NCBI GenBank assembly: GCA_020064725.1
Contig: JAGTWJ010000002.1
Span: forward strand, 3,162,001 to 3,226,000
DNA from: Drechslerella dactyloides
Lineage: Eukaryota; Ascomycota; Orbiliomycetes; Orbiliales; Orbiliaceae
Length of the DNA: 64,000 nt
Direction of reading: 5' to 3'
Under the pieces are notes generated by a model. It saw nothing but the letters and a program-made list of their open reading frames with translations, had not been told where the DNA came from and ran no database searches. Within the stretch, counting starts at the first letter, position 1. The number at the start of each line of letters is the position of its first letter. This document shows positions 35,520 to 46,986 of this stretch, piece by piece. Position numbers and translations under genes: made by a program.

Positions 35520-37478
35520 TTACAGCTCATCGTGCGACTCCGCAGCAGGTTCCATACCAGGCGCCGGAGGTTTTGAGGCTAACTTCGAGGCTTCATCACC
35601 ATCAGTCAACTTGACATCCTCGAATCCTGGAATATCAACCCCCTTCCGCCCCAATATCCACAACTTATCTCTCACCCTCACCACCGGCCACCTCCCCCGG
35701 GTCACATCCATCAACCTCTCCGCCAGCCACTGCCCTCCAGCAAAAATGTCATCCTTCTCCGTTGTATCCACACCGTGCCGCCACAGAGTCACTCCATCAT
35801 ACCCCGTTACAACCCTCTTTACCTCCCATCCTGGGTATGATTCTAGTAGCTGGCTAGGACTCGACGTAATCGCATAATCCACGCTACTCCAGAAAGTGGG
35901 CGTTGCAAGCACCTCGGCATTCTCCTCCTTAGAGAATGTCCAGTCAGGATGCTTTAAATTATTTTGCGTGAACCGCGTGGCACCCGTCATGCAGGTGTAC
36001 ACATCCATGTGCACGGTCATGAACTCCCTATCCCCGACTACTTGTTCCAGCGCTAGTAGCGCCGCGCCGCCGGGGTAATTCAGCGAGGAGACGTATGAAA
36101 AGGCGAACGAGGCGACAAAGGATACCAAAATACACTCAACAAGTATCGCTCTCACGTAAAGGTAAAGCAAACTGCCCCTCCGACGAGTGAAAATGTAGTC
36201 GGCGCCGACGGCTGTGACGAGGGTCAGACTGGGAACAACGTAGACGATGAACCGCCACTCCTTATGCGGTAACAGCGAGTAGACCGCCACGAACCCCAGC
36301 GTCGGCCCAATGACCCGCTGCACCGTTCGCTGCCATCCGCCAACTACCACGCCGACGGCGATGAGCGGTATCGCGAGCGGATTAAGTAGAAGCTTGGGTA
36401 TCGTGAGAAGATAATAGTATATTGGGCTGGTGCCGTACTCGCTACTGCGGCCCTGAATAGTATTGAACAGGAACCCTTCAAGTTCCGCCCACATTGGCTT
36501 CGGGAACGTCTGCCAGAAGAACGTGTCGACGCTGACGGCTGTGAGCACGGCGACTACGCCTGTTACACCGCCGAGAATGAAGAGCTCGGGGAATATGGAG
36601 ATCCAACCGCCAGCGACAAGCGGGATGACGAAGGCGATGAAGAGGATGCCGAGTTCCGCGCGGAATATGACGGCAGCGAGTATGAGCACCTGTAGACCGA
36701 TCGGGGAAGTGTCGAACCAGTTGGCGCGAGCTTCAAGGCTGGCAGGTGGTGGAAGAAGCTCGGCGAGCGCGTATGTCGCCAACCCGAAGGCAAGCATGTT
36801 GGGCAGCGTCCGCGAAGCATAGTACATGACATGGAATTGGCTAGCTTGGAGGGCGAGATACCATCTCGCCGCACCCTTTCCGTAGACGCGAGCCGCACGT
36901 CGGGAGAACAGGATCATAATGCTGCAGTTAAATAAGCCAATAAGGGCCCGCACTATTCATTCTTGGCATACCGTCAGCCACCAGGCACCATATCGCGCGT
37001 GCTGCATTATACGTATCCACAAATGACTTTTGTGCGTGAAGATAATAAAAGCAGACGGACCTATAATCTGCTGCGCGAGCCCATCCTTCAAGAACCCCAA
37101 GATTACAGAGCTAGCGCCGCCAATGAAACCAGCCGCGGCGAACGAGCGCGGTACGACCCCGGGGAACTCGACGTGGTCGTATTGCGCGAGCACTTCAGCG
37201 CTATTGTGGAAAGGGACCGGCATGCCGAAATTCACGACATCGTGGATCGCCTGCATGTTGAAGGACTCCTCGACCTTGGTGTACGGCGACATGAGCAGGT
37301 GCACCATCATCGTCGCGGGGAGGAGCGCCTCCAGTAATAAGTCCACTAATCAATGTTAGCTATTGAGATTCGACAATATCTTGCAAGAGCGGCGAAGGAG
37401 AACTTTCGAACCTATAGTATAGTCTGAGGACCCATTGTCCTCGGGTTCAGCCGTCTTAGCATCTCTCGCCTGCGACAT
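35520..37478 (-). CDS. ALG12: Dolichyl-P-Man:Man7GlcNAc2-PP-dolichol alpha-1,6-mannosyltransferase (GT22)
   Basis: The model is complement(join(35520-36952, 37061-37345, 37412-37478)), 594 aa. Both introns are phase 1 and their joins restore conserved sequence (TI-VDLLLEALLP and QQII-VRALIGLFNC). Alg12 adds the eighth mannose to the lipid-linked oligosaccharide in the ER lumen during N-glycan assembly. Family signatures seen are TKVEESFNMQAIHD (residues 45-58) with the acidic residues of the GT22 first luminal loop, YYASRTLPNMLAF, DTFFWQTFPKPMWAELEGF with NTIQGRSSEYGTSP, and HKEWRFIVYV (347-356). There are many hydrophobic transmembrane stretches and a hydrophilic C-terminal tail. The start at 37478 gives a 22-residue polar N-terminus. 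Shares a 259-bp promoter with YOS1. Confidence 0.93.
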
Positions 37479-37737
37479 CGTGGTGATTGTCAATGTTGAG
37501 TGCAGAAGACGAAGCTGGGATGACGGACGGCCGTTAAATCCTGCTCATGGTGGTACATAGTGCCGGATTTCGCGCTGGGCTGACAGCAAGCAGCCAAGCC
37601 GGCAGCTACCGCGACCGCATCGGCTTGGCGGGCCATTTGGACACGACGACATCCAAACCGCCTCCTTCTCTCGCCACATCGCCGCCATTCTCCCATAACA
37701 GCACATTCGCCATTCCCCGCGCGCCCGGCCCGCCGCC
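37479..37737. promoter_or_regulatory. Bidirectional promoter between ALG12 and YOS1
   Basis: Only 259 bp separate the two start codons, which point away from each other. It is GC-rich with no TATA box, as expected for constitutive housekeeping genes. Both products act in the early secretory pathway, so shared control is plausible. Confidence 0.6.
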
Positions 37738-38275
37738 ATGGCCATGCTCTTCTGGTTCGGAAACCTCTTCTACGGTAGGTATCTCCTTTCCGCGTGGTGG
37801 GGAAAGCAGGAAGTAAACCATGAACGCGAGCTAACAACAGCGTCGCCCACGTGCAGTTGCCGTCCTCCTCGTCAACGCCGTCGCCGTCCTGTCGGAAGAC
37901 AGATTCCTCGCCCGAAGTCAGTACCCGTATATTCTCTCTCGCCTAAGATCGCTGTTACGCGATGTATACGCCCCGATACGCATGGTGTTTGGAGCTAACA
38001 GGTGCGGCGACCGCGGACAGTTGGCTGGGCAGGACAGCAGGACCAAGGCTTCGGCGGGCAGGATGTTAGCATCAAAGCAAAACTGATCAATCTGATATCT
38101 GCAATCCGGACGCTGATGCGGAGTAAGCCAGCCCGGAACCGACTCCAACTTTCCTTTCGTTCTAGTATGGAGCCTCAGAGACTAGTGCGGAACGTGGCTA
38201 ACAGTGGCGTCATGCACAGTACCGTTAATCGCCGTCAACATTATTATCATCATATACGAGCTGTTATTAGGTTGA
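37738..38275 (+). CDS. YOS1: Yos1/IER3IP1-family ER-Golgi transport protein
   Basis: Four exons: 37738-37774, 37857-37916, 38021-38122 and 38220-38275, giving 84 aa, the normal family size. All junctions are phase 1. The translation shows AVLLVNAVAVLSEDRFLAR in the first hydrophobic segment, then IGWAGQQDQGFGGQDVSIKA, KLINLISAIRTLMR and a C-terminal hydrophobic segment (PLIAVNIIIIIYELLLG). In yeast, Yos1 is an integral membrane subunit of the Yip1-Yif1 complex, needed for COPII transport between ER and Golgi. No single reading frame covers the gene, so it is easily missed. The junctions follow from the conserved VNAVAVL, GWG-like and PLI motifs. Confidence 0.92.
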
Positions 38276-39001
38276 ACTCGCGGCGTGGCGAACTACTTTC
38301 GACTGCGATACAACGTACTCTACTGTCACGGGTTGCCAAAAGGCCAGAGAAGTGGGGTCACCGAACCCAACAAGGGGTGTGGCCATATGCGTGATACGTC
38401 ACCACGCATCGCGATTTGGCGTGTGTGATGGCCATTCAAGATGGCGATGTAGAAATTTCCGCGCAAGCTTGGATATCAGAATCTGGTATCGAATCGCTGG
38501 TGGTAATTGCCCGGGATCTTGCAGTGTAACTAGTATGTACCCTTAACGGAGCACCGGGGAGTTCTTATCATTGTATATAGTAGCGCTATATATCGATCCA
38601 TCCGGAACGCCTAGCTGTGCGTAGGTTATGTTGAAACTCCGAGTTTTCAAGGCTCGGATGTGCTTGAGAATGGGTCAGAGCTGAATCAATGACGATTTCA
38701 TTGCGGCCGATCAGATTAAGGCTCTGTGCTATATATTGTTCAGCCGTTCCTTCTCTAAACATACGACTGCCAGCTCGCTCAATGCCTCAACAGTTGCTAT
38801 TGATAAATATTATTGGGTGTTCGAAGCCTCAGAGCAGTATGAAGTGCCCCCAACATATCTCCCAATTCTGCAGCCCCCTCTCATCCGCCAGCATTGACCT
38901 GAAACGCCTTTGAATCCCGCCTGTTGGGTGCGTCTGCGTGTCCACCACACCGAACCCGCAGCCAACGTGACTATTGGCCTAAAATAAGAGCACAGCTACC
39001 A
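38276..39001. other. Intergenic, convergent gene ends
   Basis: 3' flanks of YOS1 and of the CBS-domain gene. Nothing recognisable. Confidence 0.5.
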
Positions 39002-39727
39002 TCACCCACGCCGCTTTGCGAAATTCTCTAAATCGTCTCTTGTGGCCACGGCCAACACGAACTTCCGCGCCGCATCCGTGACGACCGCAAAGCCACTCTC
39101 GCGACCACCGCCGATTGTCAGGAACTCCTCGAGCTCCGCCAGTTCGGTCTCCGGTGTGATAACGGTGTATCTTACTCCCTTTCCTTTTCGAAATTTCGTC
39201 ATGGCCTTCTCTACTGTGTCTTCTTCGGAGAGCGCGCGAGACTGCAGCTGCTGCTTTAACCGCGGTATGGACAGATATCCGAGGAGGGACCGGTTCTGCG
39301 GGTGGATGACGGTGAGTTGGTCGTAGGAACGGTCGTAGGACATAGCGAGGGCTTCGGAGATCGGGTGATCCGGTGGGACGGACAGGGCAGGGGCCAGGTC
39401 AAGATCTGATACTACGGCCTAAGCGGTTGGTGGGAACGAAGACAAAATGAGCATGTTAGTTAGTTGGATCGTTATATATGGGTGCTCCAAGCATACACGC
39501 AGTGCAACTGTTTTTGCGCCAGGGTAGTTTCGCAGTACAAGTAGCGGTTGAACGGAAATATGAATGAATCAATCGACGAACGAGTGGACGGGTAGGCGGA
39601 TTTGACGCACCCCACGGTACTTTGCGGCCAGCGACTGTGCTGTCGGCGGAGCAGGGCAGACGGCGAGAACGGGCGAGGGCTGGCCGCGCAGATGCGGCGG
39701 GATGGCATCTTCGTCGGGCAGAGACAT
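39002..39727 (-). CDS. Small two-CBS-domain protein
   Basis: The model is complement(join(39002-39418, 39611-39727)), 177 aa. The intron is 192 nt (GTGCGT...GCTTAG), long for this window but phase-correct. The start chosen is MSLPDEDAIPPHLRGQPSPV. The same frame remains open upstream to 39913, so a longer N-terminus is possible. The first CBS motif runs through VVSDLDLAPALSVPPDHPIS, EALAMSYDRSYDQLTVI and SLLGYLSIPRLK. The second runs through SEEDTVEKAMTKF, RYTVITPETELAELEEFL and GFAVVTDAARKFVLAVATRD. Paired CBS motifs form a Bateman module that binds adenosyl ligands such as AMP/ATP. No catalytic domain is attached, so a regulatory or stand-alone sensor role is likely. Confidence 0.8.
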
Positions 39728-40282
39728 GCTGGCGGTCGTCGTGCAGCTAGCTGGCTGGCGATGTTGATGCCATCGAGGCGAAACGGAGGAACTCGAAAAA
39801 CGGTGGAAGGCCGTCATCGGCTGGCGATGGAACGGCGGCTGTGGTGCGGCACGACAGCAACGCAGTTGGCGTGCGGCAAAATGCAACAGGCCATTTGCTT
39901 CCCACAGAAACAACAGTCTACTTTAGACGTTTCAAGTCGAAAATGAATTTCAGACCTAGCAGGCTATCATGTTGGATGCAGTACGCATACTGTCCTCTTG
40001 TTTCTTGAATGCCTGGCATGAATACATGTAAGGTACAGTTATTGGTTCATGCAGGCTCACGCGGAACCGATATATACCATGCCCACCCTGAGGATCCCAC
40101 AGGAGTCCTCCTCATCTCCTCTTCTAATATAATATACCTCATAACCATACAATCTTGCTACTAGACAGTTCTCTAGATTGACGGTATCGAAGATATACCT
40201 TTATCAGGTCATCAAATACGAATTCGCAGAATTTAATCCTACACAGCTCTAGCGCTGTAGATGGGCGCAGAGGGATATCACG
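39728..40282. other. Intergenic, divergent promoters
   Basis: Lies between the start of the CBS gene (minus) and the start of the secreted-protein gene (plus). A GATATATACC stretch near 40070 and TAATATAATA near 40125 are TATA-like. No further gene seen. Confidence 0.45.
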
Positions 40283-41125
40283 ATGAAGCACGTTCTCCTC
40301 GCCACTGTCGCCGCCACCCTCCTCTCCGAGGCTCTCGCAGCTCCTCCACTGGACAAGCGTAGCCTGCCACACCTCAGCAATGCGCCCCCCTTCAATCCCC
40401 TTCGGATGCGCGACTTCACCCATCTCGAGGAAATCGGCGTGCCTTTCCCACACCTCGTTCGCCATATCGAAGCACGAAACCCAGACCGCAACCTGGTCGC
40501 CGACAGCAAGGTTGACCCAGACAGCAACCTAACAATCTCTCGTCTACACATCCCCGACGATCTATGGCTTGACGCGGTAACATCTTACCCGCACGCGAAA
40601 CGAGAAGGGCACCTTGCCCGTCGAAACCTCCAGCCGCCCCCGGCTCCTCGCGCACCAGAAAACGGCATATCCAAACGCGCTCTCGGTCTTTCCGGCTACC
40701 GTGAGATCCACGAGTGTGGCGACTCGGGCGTCATTTCCAGCAACGAAGAATTCGCCAGCGCTGTGAGATTCTTCTGCAACCAGTTCGACGAGACGCTTAA
40801 GATCAAGCTTGACTCCTCGGGCCCGGACCCCCCGGCAAACTTCCTTTACGGGCCCTTTAAGACAGGTACCGATAGTGGCCGCGATGTCGGTGGTGGCATC
40901 AAGGCTTGCGATTGGTACTGGGGTTTCCAACGCAGTGCTTCCTTCCCCTGGGATAAGGTATTTTTGCTTTGCCGAGAAAGACTCGGTTCGCTGATGGACT
41001 GCAAGTCGCCAGGCAGGACAGCTGGCGGAAAGGCTGGATTCACGTCAAAGTTAGGGGAGGGTGAGGCCTTCTGGGTGATGACACCTGATCCACCTTTCCA
41101 GCAGAGCCGGTATGTGATTGGATGA
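40283..41125 (+). CDS. Secreted protein with several dibasic (kexin-type) sites
   Basis: Single-exon frame, 280 aa. A clear signal peptide (MKHVLLATVAATLLSEALA) is followed directly by a kexin-like LDKR at residues 23-26. Further dibasic sites are HAKR, LARR and ISKR, all in the N-terminal half before residue 140. This suggests a pro-region processed by a Kex2-type protease to release fragments or a mature C-terminal domain starting near ALGLSGYREIHE. The C-terminal part has five Cys (HEC, FFC, KAC, LLC, MDC) and many aromatics (ACDWYWGFQ, FWVMTPDPPF), typical of small secreted fungal proteins. I do not recognise a family. It lies 1.3 kb upstream of the NLR gene. Candidate roles include extracellular signalling or host interaction, but there is no direct evidence. 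Confidence 0.75.
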   Translation: MKHVLLATVAATLLSEALAAPPLDKRSLPHLSNAPPFNPLRMRDFTHLEEIGVPFPHLVRHIEARNPDRNLVADSKVDPDSNLTISRLHIPDDLWLDAVTSYPHAKREGHLARRNLQPPPAPRAPENGISKRALGLSGYREIHECGDSGVISSNEEFASAVRFFCNQFDETLKIKLDSSGPDPPANFLYGPFKTGTDSGRDVGGGIKACDWYWGFQRSASFPWDKVFLLCRERLGSLMDCKSPGRTAGGKAGFTSKLGEGEAFWVMTPDPPFQQSRYVIG

Positions 41126-42396
41126 TCGATGCATGTCGTCATCCCTTCGCGCGTGTAGATTTGGATCTCAATTAATTCTGCTTTTTAATGTCTCTATATT
41201 TATATGCCTGGCGCTATTCTATCTTTGTGTTTCCGTCGGTGAGAAACTTGTGCATACTACTCAATATATGTGACTCAATTTACTGTCCTTGAACTTCTAT
41301 TAATAGCCACTATAGTACTAAGCAGCTAGTCCAGCTGCTTTCTATCTGGCTTGTGCACACTGTAGACTGTCACTGCCGCTTTAGCATGGGCTGGCGTAAC
41401 AGGTGATGCGTGTGGAACAGAAATTACGAAGCTCTGCATCTACAAATTGTATCAAGTCAACATTACAGGGGACGATTCACAAAAGCCTTGCGTGTAGCTA
41501 TAGCTAGGTCATGCGAAGCAAATCTTGTAATAAACATGTGCCATCAAACTGTATCATACTGGTCACGTAAATTGATTCCTCCCTTTCCTGGTCTTGTAAT
41601 GCGGGCTCCACGTTGCTTCTTAGTACTAGACTACCCTTTCTTCTGCCATACTGTGACTAGTCGACTATACTGACCGCATGCTGTATGCATCTTGACACGC
41701 GCACGTTGCACTTTGTGTCCTCAAGGGATTTTAAATATTTTTCGGAGCCAGAAAATACTACACGATCCACGCTTCGAGCGCTTCTCCTTACGCCCTAGCG
41801 TTCTCAGTTTACTATTGAACGGTCTCATAACGAGCGTATGTGTGAAATTAGAAAGGTACTCGAAATCATATCAGCGTTGATTGTGGGCCAGTAAAGAGCG
41901 CGCGTTTTTTTTTTTTTTGGTTTGTGGGTACTACAGAGCTGACTGGTTCTCGAATCCCAGGTCATGATGCCCTCTTCTCGAGCGCACGTTTTGGGACATC
42001 GGAATGATTACTCAGATCAACAACTACTTCATACTCAAACCTCCATTCACCCAACGCTCTGGGGATCTCAGTTCCCTCAGCCCTATGAGGGGCGCGCGCA
42101 CGACTGAATACCAGTATTTTGATCTTGCAATCGACCTATTGAGATATGGGATGGTATATACTTCAAAAGATCGTGCTGCGCGTGGGGCAGATTAGTCCCG
42201 GGGGCGCAGATCATGCATCCGATTACTCGCCAGGGGCGCTGGGCAGCTGAAATCTGTCAGCCTCGTACCAAATTCGAGGCTTACTATGTCTCCTTATTTA
42301 GCGGTCTGACAACCCCACATCTGATATCAGTTCGAAGACAAACGACCAAACGTTAGATATATCCTTCGAAAAGCTCATGCCTCAGTGCACTAAGCT
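41126..42396. other. Intergenic, nothing recognised
   Basis: Non-coding with a T13 run near 41907. Short ORFs only. The last part serves as the NLR promoter, without a clear TATA box. Confidence 0.5.
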
Positions 42397-45300
42397 ATGA
42401 CAACTGAACCGAATAAAGGCGACTACTCTGTTGGTTGGATATGCGCTATCCCGGTAGAACTGGCCGCTGTACTCGCGATTCTCGATGAAATTTATCCTCA
42501 GATCGACGTCCCTGATGGCGACACCAACCTCTACAAGTTCGGCAGGATAGGAAGACATAATATTGTGATTTCATGGCTTCCAGAAGGAAGGTACGGGGTA
42601 ACCCGTGCCGGTATCGTCGCGGCCCAAATGCGCTCAACCTTTACAAAACTAAGATTCGGCTTAATGGTTGGGGTTGGAGGCGGGGCGCCAAGCGAGAACA
42701 ACGATATTCGGCTCGGTGACCTAGTTATCAGTCAACCAACAGGTGCCTCTGGCGGTGTCATCCAGTACGACTTCGGGAAATCTATGGACAATGGGGAATT
42801 CTTGCGAATTGGTTCGCTAAACGCGCCTCCATCTATCCTCTTGACCGCGGTAGCATCTATCAAAGCCGGGAACGAGGCAGAGCTGGGCAAGAAAATATCT
42901 GACACGGCTCAGAAAATTGAAGAAGATAATCCGAGATTTCGATATCCTGGCCAAGATACCGACAGATTGTTCCGTGCCGACTACATCCATGTCGCTTGCG
43001 AAGGACGCCAGAGCGACATCTGCAAATCATGCGATACTTCTAAAGTGGTTCCTCGTTCGGAACGGCAATACGACCACCCATACATCCACTATGGAATTGT
43101 AGCGTCGGGAAACCAAGTAATGAAAGACGGCATGAAAAGAGACAAAATCAGCACGCAAACAGGAGCTGTTTGTTTTGAAATGGAAGCCGCGGGTCTGATG
43201 GACGATTTTCCATGTCTGGTGATTCGGGGAATATGCGACTACTCGGATGGCCATAAAAACAAACACTGGCAACCCTATGCTGCACTGGTTGCAGCCATAT
43301 ATGCGAAAGAGTTACTCCTCCAGATACCGGCAAGTAGGTCACTATGTCACCATCAACGGCAACATTGAAACGGGACGCTGAGCAAGGTCGTAATATATAG
43401 CTATTAAAGACGCAATCGAAAATGCTGATACGGGTACGAACGCTTTGAATCGCCTTACCTATCTTTTATACACTATGCCGATGGACCCTTAGATGCTCGA
43501 TCGAGCTAATATCATAGATGTTTTACAGAGCGAGAGAAGATCAAGGAGGTGAACTTCGTCATCCCGTTCCACATACCTTTTCCTCGAAACCGTAATTTCG
43601 TTGGTAGGATGGAGGAATTAAGACAAATCTACGACTATTCCTTAAAGCCAAATCCCATGGATATAGATATTCCTCGTGTCTTCGCACTCACTGGGACCGG
43701 CGGAATGGGGAAGACGCAAATCGCCCTCGAGTATGCTTATCGATATCATCGCGACTACACAGCTTTATTCTGGGTATCTGCAGCAAGCGAAGATACTATC
43801 CGCGCTTCCTTTATTGATATTATGCAGCGCATTGTCAAAGAGCAAGCTAGAGTAACATGGCCTGAGTCCACCCCTGACTATCAACTTATAGCCTTAAAAC
43901 TAGGCATACCAGGGTTAATTGACAGCGAAGGCACAGTCAGTGCTAATCTGCAAGCGGCGGATAATTTACGATCAGCGCTGTTCAGCTGGTTGCGAATGCC
44001 TAGTAACAGCGGATGGTTGCTGATTCTTGACAATGCGGACGACCTGGAGACCTTTGATATAGCAGAATACCTTCCAAATCAAGGCAGCGGGGCCATCCTC
44101 ATTACGAGTCGTAGACCAGAGTTCTCATGGAGCGCAAACCAAGCAGATCTAGACGGTCTGGACGGTGAGAGTGCAGTTGCGCTCTTATTGAATTTGGCGC
44201 ATGTGACAGACATAACAGAAGGTAGTTATAGCTGGTCCCATAACCCAGTCGTAGTGGAAACTTATACCCCTTTATTAACAACTCGCTGATTTCGAGAAAT
44301 GCAATGTAGTCTCTAAAAACGAGGCAAGGTCGCTTGTCGAAAAGTTGGGTTTCATGCCTCTCGCTGTCAGTCATGCAGGCTGTTATATATATGAAGAGAA
44401 ACTCCCGTTGGGGGAGTATCTGCCGTATTACAACAAAGCTTTTATGGCCGTGCAATCCAGAAAACCAAGATTTGGGTGGAATTATCGGAACGATACAGCT
44501 GCGACAACATGGGAAATTTCATTCTCGAAGGTAGAAGAACAAGATAAAGAGGCGGCACTATTATTGCTCGTATGCTCATATCTTAATCCCGAGGAAATTC
44601 TCGACGATCTCTGGGCAGATGAGCAGTTTTATAAGGACGAAGGTAGGTAGTTCCGCTCCGGATTATATCATACCATAGCAAACACTAATAATCACTAAAG
44701 TCAAAAATAAGATCCTGCTCCTTGCATCGTATTCGCTAGTCAAGGTGATTGGTTTCGGGGTCTTCGCTGTCCATCCTGTCGTCCATTCGTGGGCGCGAGA
44801 ACGTTCAGGCCAATCGGAGCGTTTCAAGGCTATAAGTGACGCTATAATGATTCTCGGAAAAGCTAGCCACCGAGTGTCAAACACGAGCAATGAGGGATGG
44901 GGTCGAGAGGTAAGAAGGGTGGTATCCCATTTGGAGTATCTTCACCAATATATAAAGCCTCCCTTCTCTGCGTTCCTTGAGGGGGAACGGGTGTCCAAAA
45001 ACCATATTTTTTTGGACTCCATCCACCACATCGCCTCATTATTACGCTCCCAGGACAAATATGATGAGGCCATACAATGGTTCAAAGAAGCACTCTCTGG
45101 CGTCACGAAGATTTTAGGCAAAGACCATCCATCAACAATCAGCATACTTAACGATATTGCTATGGTTTTCCACAGAGGAGCCAACTACAATAAGGCTTTA
45201 CAATGGTTTCTGCGAGCCCATGTTGGCTACGTGAAAGCCTTTGGTAAAGACCACCCGTTAACACTCACTGTAGTCAACAACATTGCATTGGTCTCATCTA

Positions 45301-45953
45301 GCCAAGGTAACTACACCGAGGCCATGTGGTGGCACGAGATAGTACTTGCCGGCTGCGAGAAGGCTTTATTGAGCAAAGACCACCCGTTAAGGCATGCTAC
45401 AATCGGTGGTATCGCCAAGGTCCACTTTCACCAAGGTAAATATGACGAGGCTATGCGGTGGTATATGCAAGCACTTCATAGCCAAGAGAAGACCTTAGGT
45501 AAAGAACACCCGTCAACGCTTGAAATCGTCAACAACGTGGCCGTTATCGCCAGTAGCCAAGGCAAACACGACGAGGCCATCCAGTGGTATGAGCGACTGC
45601 TTGCTAGCCGCGAGAAAGAATTCGGCAGAGACCACCGGTTAACACTTACCACAGCTACACATCTTGCTGGAGTCCTCTGTAGCCAAGGCAAATACGATGA
45701 GGCTCTCCGGTGGCATGAGCGAGTACTTGCTAGCCGTGAGAAAGTCTTAGGTAAAGAGCATATGATAACACTTGATTCTGTTATCAACATTGCTATAGTC
45801 TTCGTTAGCCAAGGTAAATACGATGAGGCCATACCGTGGTATCAGCGAGCACTTTCTGGTCGCGAGAAAGGCTTAGGCAAAGACCACCGCATAACGCTTG
45901 CCGTAGCTGAACGTCTGCGGTTTGTCATGGAGAAGATGAATCTATCAAAATAA
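42397..45953 (+). CDS. NLR-type receptor: nucleoside-phosphorylase-like, NB-ARC and TPR domains
   Basis: Five exons: 42397-43333, 43401-43433 (a 33-nt microexon), 43529-44221, 44310-44642 and 44701-45953, giving 1082 aa. Residues about 8-312 form a PNP_UDP-like domain (VGWICAIPVELAAVLAILDE, VGVGGGAP, RLGDLVIS, CFEMEAAGLMD, ICDYSDGHKNKHWQPYAA). A linker (REKIKEVNFVIPF, PRNRNFVGR) leads to the NB-ARC: P-loop GTGGMGKT at about 379-386, Walker B LLILDNADD at about 487, ILITSRRP, and an MHD-like FAVHPVVHSW. The C-terminus (about 778-1072) holds seven TPRs of 42 residues with the pattern SQGKYDEAI-WY...LGKDHP-TL. Fungal NLRs of this kind act in incompatibility and immune-like cell-death signalling. 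All domains look intact. Intron 3 (GTAGTT...ATGTAG) spans an in-frame TAA, so the frame break there is splicing, not decay. Confidence 0.92.
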
Positions 45954-46986
45954 TTTCAAGCAGACAAATCGGTGTTGACGTTTACATAATTCTAGGTAGA
46001 GGAGGGAAGGCCCTTCCTATACCCTGCAGTTGATAATGCATCTATCCTGGAACTAGTTTGTAGGTTTGTTGGCGAGACCAATCTATCCTATCTTACAGTC
46101 TCCCCGTAATATTAATACTGCCTGTGGAATTCGATTCGCAAGGTAGCCAGCTAGTATATAAACGTTAACTTGCACCTTTGATTCTACATCCAATAACAGA
46201 TTTTGTAACAACTTGTCGACTGGCGAATTAACAAAGCTGAACAGTTTTCACTTCGATGTACTGACAGTCAGAGAGGCGTCCGGAAGTATGACATGGGGGC
46301 ATTCGAGTGTTCGAGACTCCCTTGATGGTTTCTATCGGTGTACCTAGGACCGCTGATCCGTGCCTCGAACATCTCCGAGTTCTAGTTCTGACATGGTAAA
46401 AAAGGAAACCTACTTCGCCTAAACTGTGCTTGCATTTCCTGTCTCTGCTTTACGAGAACAAAAAATAAAGTGTAAGAGTGGTGGTGGTATAACTACGGAG
46501 TTTGTGAAAGAGCTTACGGGGATATGCATGTATAGATTACCTGTATCGTTGGCGTTACTTGAGGCAAGCTCAGATTCAATGATGCGGCATCAGCATGCAG
46601 AAAGCGTGCGGCGTGCTAGACAGCGTGAATAATTGCAACAAAATGTCAACACCGAAGCTTTCCTCCCTAGAACCTCGTGCCAGCTCCCACAGTGCACAGG
46701 ACATGGTCTAAATTCCATAATCCCCCCTTCACAACTAGACAGATCAATTTCTCATCGGGTAGCCATTCCGCCTCATCGACATCAATCCGCTCTGGAGCGT
46801 TGTGAAATTGTGCCACTATATACAAATCTCTCGGAGTTAACAGCGTATCCATATTTTACGCTACTTCATCCTTTCAAAGAAAATCCCGGCCCAAATCAGA
46901 CTCACTCGACACTTCATAAAGTCCCCACTCAAAGGTCCTGATTAATCAACTCTGACTTGTAGAATAACATATTCTTGGACAGGAAT
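45954..46986. other. Intergenic between the NLR and the prion-like gene
   Basis: No recognised gene. A 68-codon frame at 46426 has a chance REQKIKCK segment but no full zinc-finger pattern. Confidence 0.5.

Noticed and set aside
44222..44309. Apparent frameshift/stop within the NLR
   Set aside because: A GTAGTT...ATGTAG intron restores frame and the expected LVEKLGFMPLAV segment, so it is not a break.
46426..46632. REQKIKCK segment suggesting a Zn2Cys6 zinc finger
   Set aside because: Lacks the six-cysteine pattern and a continuing frame.
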